Shown piece after piece: positions 53,575 to 62,362 of a stretch of 64,000 bases of DNA (position 1 is the stretch's first letter; each line of letters opens with the position of its first letter). A program made the translations under genes and the position numbers. The notes under the pieces were generated by a model. The model saw nothing but the letters and a program-made list of their open reading frames with translations, ran no database searches and was not told the origin of the DNA. Source of the stretch: Leguminivora glycinivorella. Its lineage: Eukaryota; Arthropoda; Insecta; Lepidoptera; Tortricidae. The stretch lies in NCBI RefSeq assembly GCF_023078275.1, contig NC_062980.1, positions 2,054,001 through 2,118,000 on the forward strand. Direction: 5' to 3'.

Positions 53575-54160
53575 CTATTCGCGTAGGCTACAAAATGGGA
53601 ATCAAGATTCCCGGTTTGTAGCCGGTTACGAACTGGGCCAGCATAGTACCGTTTGGTAACTAAATTTTCTAACTGGCTACAGAACGGGAATACAAAATTC
53701 CCTGTTTGTAGCTGGTTACGTATTGGGCCCGAGATAGGTACTGATCGGAGTTTCTACCAAATCGAAACTAGGATGGTGTAGATATGGACAGACGAACAGA
53801 GAGAAACTATAAGGGTTCCTATAATCAACATAGCTGACTACGGAACCCTAAAAAATTACTCAATGTCAGCAGTATTCTAATAAATCATGTAGGTATTCAT
53901 GACGGCAAAACAATCTCCTTTTGTAACCAGTTATTTTTTCCGTTTGGAAGCTGGTTACCAACCATGGCTACGAATCGGTAATGATTTAGTCTCATTTTGT
54001 AACCAGTTACGGGATTTTTTTCCCGTTTCGAAGCTGGTTACCAAACGTGGTTACAAATCGGTAACGGGAAAGTCCCAATTTGAAGCCAGTTACGAATTGG
54101 GATTTTTTTCCCGTTTCGAAGCTGGTTACCAATTTTTAGTTACGAAACGGTACTAAAGGA
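53575..54160. repeat. degenerate repeats of GCTGGTTAC / GTAACCAG
   Basis: Words such as TAGCCGGTTACGAACTGGG, TAGCTGGTTACGTATTGGG, GTAACCAGTTACGGG and CCCGTTTCGAAGCTGGTTACC recur about ten times in both orientations. An open frame at 53899-54156 is a translation of the repeat. A fragment of the family C end (GGTTCCT...ACTACGGAACCCTA) lies at 53803-53855. Confidence 0.7.
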
Positions 54161-54164
54161 CAAA

Positions 54165-54434
54165 TTGTTCGTTATTCACTACAATCGCCACATGGGAGGG
54201 GTGGATCTCGCAGCTATGCTGATAGCATGGATTTCATTTCGGTACTATACTACCGAAATGAAATCCATGCGTTGCTACTTAAATATTTTTTCTCAAATTA
54301 TTGATATGTGTATCAATAACGCTTGGCTTCTGAGACGACGTCACTATAAACAGGCTAATATAAAGAAACAAAATGACCGCCTGAAAAAAATCCATTACGA
54401 ACGGTTAGACAAGTACAAAATGCACGAAATGTGA
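54165..54434 (+). pseudogene. piggyBac-like transposase C-terminal remnant
   Basis: About 89 codons with HYNRHMGGVDL, MLIAW, then KSMRCYLNIFSQIIDMCINN and AWLLRRRHYKQ. The YN..MGGVDL.D.L..Y..........F...ID....NAW.L.RR pattern is the C-terminal part of piggyBac-type transposases, which insert at TTAA. The catalytic aspartates nearer the N-terminus are gone, and the DxL after MGGVDL is altered. Codons for ISFRYYTTEMKSM lie in a perfect 20-bp inverted duplication (54225-54270), so the frame here is rearranged. Non-functional. Confidence 0.85.
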
Positions 54435-54712
54435 TGTGCATTTGTGCTACGTGAAGACAAGAAACTGCTTTGTTGCTTACCATCACATTGCGTAGGAAGT
54501 ATAGTATTGCTTAGAATAATATACATATACCCAGGATCGTTTTTTGTTGAGTTGTTGACAACGTATATTATTTTATACGTACATTATTTAGGTATTTACA
54601 AGTTATTGATTTTTTTTTTGTATTTTTTACACTTACTTTGTCACTATAATAAATCTAAAAAAACATTTAAAAACTGCTTTTTATTAAAAAAAAAATGTTG
54701 CGACTCTAAGGG
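54165..54712 (+). mobile_element. piggyBac-like element, 3' part
   Basis: After the transposase stop the element runs to ATGTTGCGACTCTAAGGG (to 54712), directly followed by TTAA (54713-54716), as expected for a piggyBac end (inverse start CCCTTAGAG). The 5' half is not recognisable. Confidence 0.75.
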
Positions 54713-54959
54713 TTAAATAGTAAATTCCCACTACATACACCGTGTTTTTTTTTGTTTTCCGTTAAATTCGACACGTAGCTAGGTTCATTATCAGGAACCA
54801 CCCTGTATATCACTTTTAGTTAAATTCACAAAAAAAAATTTTTTCACCATTTTCATACATAATAAATGATTTTTTTTTTTAAACACATAACATTATGAAT
54901 TGGTAAAGGCTGTCACACACATGTTCAGTATTTATCTTTATTTTTTTAATAACTCAATA

Positions 54960-55128
54960 ACCGTAACGCCGTGTCTTGCGTGGGCGACGGTCGCCGTTCG
55001 GGAGCTACGATGCCACAGATAGACATACACACAGACAGACAGACAAACAGAACAGACAGACAGTCAGACAGACAGACACGTCAAACTTATAACACCCCGT
55101 CGTTTTTGCGTCGGGGGTTAAAAACAGG
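54960..55128 (+). repeat. dispersed repeat with (CAGA)n
   Basis: GTAACGCCGTGTCTTGCGTG, a CAGACAGA array at about 55025-55078, then CTTATAACACCCCGTCG and TTTTGCGTCGGGGGTTAAAA. From memory this ending is common in Lepidoptera. The class is not determined. Confidence 0.55.
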
Positions 55129-55186
55129 TTGTATACATGTGGTTACATTAGATGAGTACACTGGTACGTTCAATATCAAAAAGGGG

Positions 55187-55318
55187 TACAGTAAACAGCC
55201 ATAAAGAATGTACATTAGTCTTTGGAAAGAGACAATATTAGCGTCACATAAGCAAGAAAGAGACAACGCTCTTGGGAGACGAAAAACCGATGTTCATTCT
55301 TTATAGCCCTTTACTGTA
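55187..55318. mobile_element. 132-bp foldback element
   Basis: TACAGTAAACAGCCATAAAG and AATGTACAT are inverted as ATGTTCATTCTTTATAGCCC and TTTACTGTA, with three mismatches. Confidence 0.7.
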
Positions 55319-55707
55319 GCGGATCAAATTAACGTTTCAGAAGTAACTACAAAAGGGATGACGACTAGGTACATAAAAAATGGCATTCTGTTTAGTCCGT
55401 CAGTTAAATCGTCCAAAAATACTGAACACATATTTTTCGCTTTTTCTAATAATGAAAAAATACAAAACATAAAGCATCAAAGTTCCGGAGTGGGAGCTTG
55501 TGACGTCACTTCTAAGTAAAAATTGTACCTAGGCATGTCGTCACGCGAAACTTCAACGCACTGTACCGTCGTCATTTTTCGTTTACGAAAAAAAATAAAA
55601 AAATACGTGTCTAAAATTCTTTGATAATCTAACTGACGGGTTAATTTTTCTTAGTCGTCTCGCCTATTCTGTAGCCTCTACACAAAAAGAGACGCGTGTA
55701 TGTACAA

Positions 55708-55873
55708 TCCATACTAATATTCTAAATGGGAAGGCGTGTGTGTCTGTTTGTTTGTCCGTCTTTCACGGCAAAACGGAGCTACGAATTGACGGGATTTTGA
55801 AGTTGAAAGAATAGAGAGTGACATAGGCTACTTTTTGTCTCTTTCTAACGCGAGCGAAGCCGCGGGCAATAGT
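55708..55873 (+). mobile_element. non-autonomous Helitron, Lep1-like, 3' end altered
   Basis: It begins TCCATACTAATATTCTAAAT after A. The body matches 2968-3147. It ends GCCGCGGGCAATAG, where AAAGCTAG is expected. Confidence 0.75.
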
Positions 55874-56185
55874 TTATTTTTTTATGTATCTAGTACATAA
55901 AAAAATTAAACCTCGTCTCGTCATTTCTGACTGCGAACTTTACAGATTTATCTATTTTTAGAAAAGTTATCCAGGATGTTAGAAACTTTTGGTGCCATTA
56001 TTCATCCGATACCTACTACATATATAAGACGTACTTATCTAACTACTCAACGTGTCAAACTAACTCAGTCAAATCCACTGAGTTGTCCGTCTTTACTCAC
56101 AGCTCGCAGCTTTCAGGCGTCAATATTTGTAAGTTGATGTCATCAATAATATAAAAAAAATGCCTCGGTATGTACGTGATTATCA
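55874..56185. other. no gene seen
   Basis: No supported feature. Confidence 0.4.
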
Positions 56186-57129
56186 TCACTACATAGTATA
56201 TAAATTAACTTTTTAACAAAAAAATAAAACCGCCTTCAAAAAAAGCGTGTTACAAAACACGGAGAAACTAAAAAGCCAAAAATAATAAACCTTCGAATTC
56301 AGATTTCTTATCGGATTGCAATAATCTAAACATCCAAATTATAAACAAATCAATTATTTTTGTAGTCGGTACCAGACCTGTTCGTCGCCTTGCTATTTCC
56401 TGTTTGCCCCACCCAACCATACGGAGGCTGGCCCCGACTCCAAAAATAATTGATTTGTTTATAATTTGGATGTTTAGATTATTGCAATCCGATAAGAAAT
56501 CTGAATTCGAAGGTTTATTATTTTTTGCTTTTTAGTTTCTCCGTGTTTTGTAACACGCTTTTTTTGAAGGTGGTTTTATTTTTTTGTTAAAAAGTTAATT
56601 TATTTGTTGATTTTTAGTGGTTCCTAGTGATATTATATGTATCAGTCCGAATATATGTACAGTAGTGAAAGAATTGTCCTTTAACTCCTAACCGTTGAAG
56701 AGTTTACCTTCCATCATCAGCTCAGCCACATAAAATTATTACCATCAGGCGCAAATACTGGTGTACCTTTGAAAAATACACAAAAAACATTAAAAACATT
56801 AAATATGTGCCTATAACATTTGAAGGGTTCCCTCGATTTCTCCAAGATCCCATCATCAGACCCCGACTTGGTGCCAATGGGACCATCTCGGGGTTATACC
56901 CGTTCGATCAAAAAAAAAATTTTGAAAATCGGTCCACGATTCTCGGAGATATCGAGTAACATACATACAAAAAAAATAAAAACAAAACAAAAAAAAAAAA
57001 ACATTCAGTCGAATTGAGAACCTCCTCCTTTTTTGAAGTCGGTTAAAAACAAAGTCGCTTTCTCTGTCCCTGTGTCCCTATGTATGCTTAAATCTTTAAA
57101 ACTACGCAACGAATTTTGATGCGGTTTTT
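56186..57129 (+). mobile_element. Helitron-like fragment split by an inverted-repeat element
   Basis: TCACTACATAGTATA (56186-56200) and ACAAAGTCGCTTTCTCTGTC (from 57049) are adjacent in the uninterrupted relative at 18786. The gap is filled by 56202-57048. The right part stops at GATGCGGTTTTT, where the family C relative begins (57130). Confidence 0.7.
56202..57048. mobile_element. element with 172-bp near-identical inverted arms
   Basis: Arms 56202-56373 and 56430-56601 are inverse copies that differ at only a few positions (for example CCGCC/CCACC, AGCCAAAA/AGCAAAAA, GTAGTCGG/GGAGTCGG), around a 56-bp spacer. The element continues past the right arm to CTTTTTTGAAGTCGGTTAAA, the inverse of its start AAAACCGCCTTCAAAAAAAG. 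No ORF. Confidence 0.85.
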
Positions 57130-58044
57130 AGGGTTCCGTACCTCAAGAGGAAAAACGGAACCCTTATAGGATCACTCGCGTGTCTGTCTGTCCCTTTGTC
57201 ACAGCCGATTTCTCCGAAACTACTGGACCGATTTACTTGAAATTTGGCACACGTATGTAAACCTGTGGCCCAAAGACGGACATGTAATTTAATTAAATGA
57301 AATTTAATCACAGGGGTCACTTTTGGGGGGTAAAATTGAAAATTAAAAATCAAAGTTATTAAAACTATATTGTGTTACATATCAAATGAAAGAGCATTTT
57401 ATCAGCATCTGAAATATATTTTTTTTATATTTTTTGTTTTGGTAATTTAGAAGTAATTTAAGAAAATAAGCAAAAAATGACCATTCCCCCCCTATCTCCG
57501 AAACTACTTAGCGTAAAATTTTCAAAAAAATACACGAGATAGCCCTCTCCATGTAGATTACAGGAAAACCTATTAGAAATCTACAGTCAAGCGTAAGTCG
57601 GACTTAAGAGAAAAAAACTCAGATTACGAATTTCACTCACTGCCGCTGCAAGTAGTTACTAAACGTCTTAAAATTGTGTAATCGAGTTGGACAGGTATAA
57701 AGAAATTCATTTCTGTCTTTTTCTTTTTAGAACTTGTTCAATTTTTTTTCATTTGTACAAAATGACTTAAGTTCCTACTAAAAAGGAGGCGCTTAAGACC
57801 GTTTATAAATTGACTGAGCAAAATTTTATTCAAATCGGTCCAAAAAAAGGTGTCTGTTGACGAAAACATAGAATTTGTGCCACCGAAAGCCCAAATCTGA
57901 AGTCCATTTTGCTCTATCTCTTATCGTTTCCGAGATATATACGTAAAGTCTTGAAAGTTCGAAACGTTAACTTTGCCATCATAGTCGTTCAGGCGCTCAT
58001 GAGTTCTTTGTATGGAAAAGTCGAAAACCGACTCGCACTTGACC
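57130..58044. repeat. family C relative (AGGGTTCCGTACCTCAAG type)
   Basis: AGGGTTCCGTACCTCAAGAG and AACGGAACCCTTATAGGATC at the left and CCGACTCGCACTTGACC at the right correspond to the inverse ends of 61488-62317. Between them are AAACTACTGGACCGATTTAC and GCGTAAGTCGGACTTAAG. Confidence 0.65.
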
Positions 58045-58712
58045 AATGTTCATAGAACGTTGTGGTATTTTTTTATTAGCAAAAATGACTTAAGCGCCTT
58101 CAGAAGTGTAGGTGCTTAAGACCGTTTGTAAGTTAAAGTTAGCTGTGATGGCTCAACGAAGAAAGAAGATTTCAGTATCCTACTTATCAGGGCGAGCGGT
58201 AGCGAAGCCCTCCTATAGTCGAAAAAGTTCCGAACCTTGTGGTACATTTTTTGAAAAAACTATCACGCCTATGAAGTTGTGCTTAAACATAGTAATTTAT
58301 ATTCATATCTAGATTTCATATCTGTAAAAAAATATTATTTTATTGTCATTTAAAAAAAAATCAAATCTCAGTTTTGTGTTCAATATTGTACTACTAACGC
58401 CATCTGTTAGGACTCTAAGGAGTAAGAAAATATCGTTTACTATTTTGTATAACTAACGCCATCTGTTAGAAAACTAAAGAGGTAACGTTGTATTTTTGAC
58501 GTCTGTCAACTATGACGATCAATCGAAACTTGGCACTGGAAATGGCGCGTAATTCAATTTTTCTATGGGAATCAAAACTTAGCCCCTACATTTTTAATAT
58601 TATGTTATGGCTCGTCAAAGTTTAGGAAGCCAGCCAGAAGCCAAGGGAAGAAAGGGAGGGAGAGAGAGGTTATCAACACGGTGTTTTCAGTCAAAAGAAA
58701 AAGTAAATTTTA
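58045..58712. other. no gene seen; small direct repeat
   Basis: ACTAACGCCATCTGTTAG occurs at 58391 and 58452. GTGCTTAAGACCGTTT at 58114 repeats 57789. No gene supported. Confidence 0.5.
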
Positions 58713-59123
58713 TCTATATAATATAAAGCTACAACCCGACTGACATTTTTCAAAAAATGGGCAGAAGGGGGATTTGAAGGTGGCAGTGTTTGGTGTGGTC
58801 GTATAGAGTTTGGTCCTGCGACCCCGGATAGATCAGACCGTCGGTCTACCGGTTCCGGGTAAAAAAATGTTGGACGGCCTGGCCAAACGGCTGGAGTTAG
58901 CCGGGGAGTGTTCGACCAAATGTCATAGAGGACCCTGGGCAGTTTTTGACGCCGCCATTTTTTTTTCAAAATGGCCGACTTTTTTTTTTGACGATTTTTC
59001 AAGTTTGTCGTAGAGAGCTCAAATTTTGGTCATAGAATCTCCAAGCGGCCTTGATTCGAATGAAATAAAAAAAAATTGAAAAGTGCTACAAATGTGGGAA
59101 AACTGGCCACTTTTATTTTGTAT

Positions 59124-60200
59124 GGCAACTTTTAAACCGTAAGAGATAGCCAGGAGGTGCTCGACCAAATGTCATACAGGTATCCGAGTAGAAAAAAGTT
59201 GCATTAAAAAAAAATCAAAATGGCCGACTTTTTTTTTGAAAATTTTCAAAATGGTCCTAGCGCGCTGAGATTTGGCACACGGGTGGACGGTCGCGCTAAG
59301 ATTAGTATTCAAAAAGAAAATTTTGAAAAATTCAAAATGGCGGCCTTTGAGGGCCAATTGAAATTTGAATGGAGGTTTTTCTTTTAATTACCATAGCTCC
59401 GTAACGGTACAAAGAAGTGAAAAGTGTTCAAACAAATGTTATACAGTCACCCGAGGTCCATCGAATGGCATTAAAAAAAAATCAAAATGGCCGACTTTTT
59501 TTTTGAAAAATTTCAAAATGGTCCGAGCGCGCTGAAATTTTGCACACGGGTAGACAGCCACCCCAAGATTAGTATACAAAAAGAAAATTTTGAAAAATTC
59601 AAAATGGCGCCCTTTGAAGGCCAATTGAAATTTGTATGGAGGTCCTTTTTTTAAATCCCCATAGCTCCGTAACGGTAGGAAAAAGGTTAATAGTGCTTGA
59701 ACTAATGTTGTACAGTTATCTGAGGTCCATCGAATGAAATTTACAAAATTTCAAAATGGCCGACTTTGAAATTTTTTTTTTTTATTTTCGGTCCGAGCGC
59801 GTTCAAATTTGGCACGTGGTAAGAACGGGAGCCAAAAATAGAAATGAGAAAAAAAAATTTGGAAAAGTCAAAAACGGTGGCGAGAGGGGACAAAGTCAAA
59901 TTTCCCTACCAGTTTGTATGGAGGTTTTTTTTTTAAATCCCCATAGCTCCGTAACGGTAGGAAAAAGGTTAATAGTGCTTAAACTAATGTTGTACAGTTA
60001 TCTGAGGTCCATCGAATGGCATTTACAAAATTTCAAAATGGCCGACTTTGAAAATTTTTTTTTTTATTTTCGGTCCGAGCGCGTTCAAATTTGGCACGTG
60101 GTAAGAGCGGGGGCCAAAAATAGAAATGAGAAAAAAAATTTTTGGAAAAGTCAAAAACGGCGGCGAGAGGGGACAAAGTCAAATTTCCCTACCAGCCGGA
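59124..60200 (+). repeat. tandem units of about 270 bp in Helitron unit 1
   Basis: About four degenerate units, each with CCATAGCTCCGTAACGGTA, TTCAAAATGGCCGACTTT, (T)n and GAGCGCG...TTGGCAC. Phase marks lie 268 and 282 bp apart. The same array is at 62774-63850 in unit 2. Confidence 0.85.
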
Positions 60201-60657
60201 GGGAGCGTTCTACAGCCCGACGGTCATTGCTCCGGTCCAAGTTCCGAGCTGCGTACAGACAGTGCTTCCAAGCTCGAATATATAAGTAAAAGTGTCTAAA
60301 AAGCGACGCGGCGGGCCGGAGGCCGCAGGCCGGAGGTCCAACTTCCCTACAAATCCTACAATCCCCACAGTAACTACGCGGAGGGCCGAAGGCCCGGAGC
60401 GTGTCTGACAGGCTCCCAAGTACGCGAAGGCCGCAGGCCGAGCTGCGGGCAGAGTGCTCCCAAGCACGCGAAGGCCGCAGGCCGAGCTGCGTGCAGACTG
60501 TGCTCCCAAGAAAACAATAACAAAAAGTATCTAAATAAGCGAAGCGGCGGGCCAAAGGCCCGACGCGGAGCTTCGAAACCCAGCGAAGGCCGAAGGCCGA
60601 GCTCCGCGTAGGACCGAAGGCCCGGAGCATCCCTGATCGGCTCGTCGGCGGACCGGG

Positions 60658-60794
60658 AAGTTGGAGTTTCAACACGACCCAATAGTAAAAGTGTCTTAGA
60701 GAAGCGAAACGACGGGCCGGAGGCCGCAGGCCGCAGGCCCGTCGTGAGCTTCTCAAGACACTTTTAATATTGGGTCGTGTTTAAGCTCCAACTT
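60658..60794. repeat. 137-bp palindrome, first copy
   Basis: AAGTTGGAG... pairs with ...CTCCAACTT; CACGACCCAATAGTAAAAGT pairs with the inverse TTTTAATATTGGGTCGTG. The centre is GGCCGGAGGCCGCAGGCC. Confidence 0.88.
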
Positions 60795-61099
60795 ACCTAC
60801 AACTCTCACAGTAACTACGCGGAGGGCCGAAGGCCCGGAGCGTGTCTGAGAGGCTTCCAAGCACGCGAAGGCCGCAGGCCGAGCTGCGGGCAGAGTGTTC
60901 CCAAGCACGCGAAGGCCGCAGGCCGAGCTGCGTACAGACTGTGCTCCCAAGCGAAACAATAACAAAAAGTATCTTAACAAGCGAAGCGGCGGGCCGAAGG
61001 CCCGATGCGGAGCTTCGAAACCCAGCGAAGGCCGAAGGCCGAGCTCCGCGTAGGGCCGAAGGCCCGGAGCGTCCCTGATCGGCTCGCCGGCGGACCGGG

Positions 61100-61236
61100 A
61101 AGTTGGAGCTTAAACACGACCCAATAGTAAAAGTGTCTTAGAGAAGCGAAACGACGGGCCGGAGGCCGCAGGCCGCAGGCCCGTCGTGAGCTTCTCAAGA
61201 CACTTTTACTATTGGGTCGTGTTTAAGCTCCAACTT
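61100..61236. repeat. 137-bp palindrome, second copy
   Basis: The outer 40 bp of each arm are exact inverses (AAGTTGGAGCTTAAACACGA, CCCAATAGTAAAAGTGTCTT), followed by near-pairing AGAGAAGC and CGACGGGCC around a GC-rich centre. Confidence 0.92.
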
Positions 61237-61370
61237 CCCTACAACCCCCACAGTAACTACGCGGATGGCCGAAGGCCCGGAGCGTGTCTGACAGGCTCCC
61301 AAGCACGCGAGGCCGCAGGCCGAGCTGCGGGCAGAGAGTGCTCCCAAGCACGCAAAGGCTAAAGCAAAAA

Positions 61371-61487
61371 AGCAAACAAGCAAAGCAATAAATCAAAAAA
61401 GCATAGCTCAAAAACAAAAAGCAAAAGCAAAACACAAAAACAAAAAGCAAAAGCATAAGCAAAACACGAAGAGCAAAGCACAAAAAC
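61371..61487. repeat. A-rich AGCAAA simple repeat
   Basis: A purine-rich run of AAGCAAA, AACAAAAAGC and GCATAAGC words between the tandem array and the family C relative. Confidence 0.8.
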
Positions 61488-62317
61488 AAAAAAACCGGCC
61501 AAGTGCGAGTCGGACTCGCGCACCGAGGGTTCCGTACAAACCTGCATTTGATATGAATTTCAACTTGATAGCTCTACGCGTTCATGAGGAAAAAAGTAAT
61601 AAGTTTATATTTATTAAAAAATATATATTTTGTAATGTAACTAAAAATTTAAGGTTTTCGGAATTTTTCTTTTATGTGTGCTATAAAACGTTGCTTCATG
61701 CCAAATTTCAAGATTCTAGGTCGACTGGAAGTACCCTTTAGGTTTTGATTCCCTTGCGAGTACTTGCGAGTTTCAAAATATGCAGCTTAAATTGCTGTTT
61801 CTTTTGATTGCGTTGACATAGAAGTTTGATTTTGTTACAGCTTAAAGGTATTATAGACCTGAGTATTTGATATGAATTTCAATTTAATACCTCTACGCGT
61901 TTATGAGGAAATGGGTAGTAAGGTTAAAATTATTAAAAAAAAAATATATTATGTGATGTAACTAAAAATTTATGGTTTTCGTAATTTTTCCTTTATCTAT
62001 GCTATAAGACGTTGCTTCGTACCAAATTTCAAGATTCTGAGTTCACGGGAAGCACCCTGTAGGTTTTGATTCCCTTGCAAGTGTCGAAAATTTGCGGCAT
62101 AAACGGCTGAATCTTTTGATTGCGTTGGCTTAGAAGTTTGATTTTTTCACAGCTTCAAGGGACAGTAGACCTGAGTAATTGATATAAATTTCAGCTTCAT
62201 ACCTCCACGCGTTCCTGAGAAAAAGGGTCTTGACAGACGGACGGACGGACAGACGGACAACAAAGTGATCCTATAAGGGTTCCGTTTTTTCCTTTTGAGG
62301 TACGGAACCCTAAAAAA
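61488..62317. repeat. family C relative inside Helitron unit 1
   Basis: AAAACCGGCCAAGTGCGAGT and CGGACTCGCGCACCGAGGGT at the left; (GGAC)n at 62237-62258, then ATCCTATAAGGGTTCCGTTT and GAGGTACGGAACCCTAAAAA at the right. It contains two diverged direct repeats (GATATGAATTTCAACTTGAT at 61550, GATATGAATTTCAATTTAAT at 61869). Confidence 0.75.
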
Positions 62318-62323
62318 GAACAC

Positions 62324-62362
62324 CGCGGGGCCCTCGGGCCCCGCGCATCTTTAAAAAACTAG
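62324..62362 (+). other. Helitron 3' terminus: hairpin plus CTAG
   Basis: CGCGGGGCCC (62324-62333) and GGGCCCCGCG (62336-62345) form a perfect stem. CATCTTTAAAAAA and CTAG follow. The next base, T at 62363, is the first base of unit 2. Confidence 0.88.

Larger units (their letters stand above)
60366..61370 (+). repeat. 442-bp tandem array, 2.3 units, GC-rich
   Basis: CACAGTAACTACGCGGA marks unit starts at 60366, 60807 and 61249. Each full unit holds many GGCCGAAGGCC or GGCCGCAGGCC words and one 137-bp palindrome (60658-60794, 61100-61236). Frames over this array on both strands are artefacts. Confidence 0.88.
58713..62362 (+). mobile_element. Helitron-like unit 1, complete, 3650 bp
   Basis: Starts TCTATATAATATAAAGCTAC after an A (58712) and ends with a 10-bp-stem hairpin (62324-62345), a 13-nt AT-rich spacer and CTAG (62359-62362). 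Helitrons are rolling-circle elements with 5' TC, a 3' hairpin and CTRR, inserting between A and T. Inside are units of about 270 bp with ATAGCTCCGTAACGGTA (59393, 59661, 59943), a 442-bp tandem array (60366-61370) and a family C relative (61488-62317). No Rep/helicase ORF is present, so it is non-autonomous; long frames here are repeat translations. Confidence 0.85.

Noticed and set aside
60151..61547. Many 60-200 codon frames on both strands
   Set aside because: They follow the GC-rich tandem array and shift with it; peptides such as ARPAAFAYLG are repeat translations.
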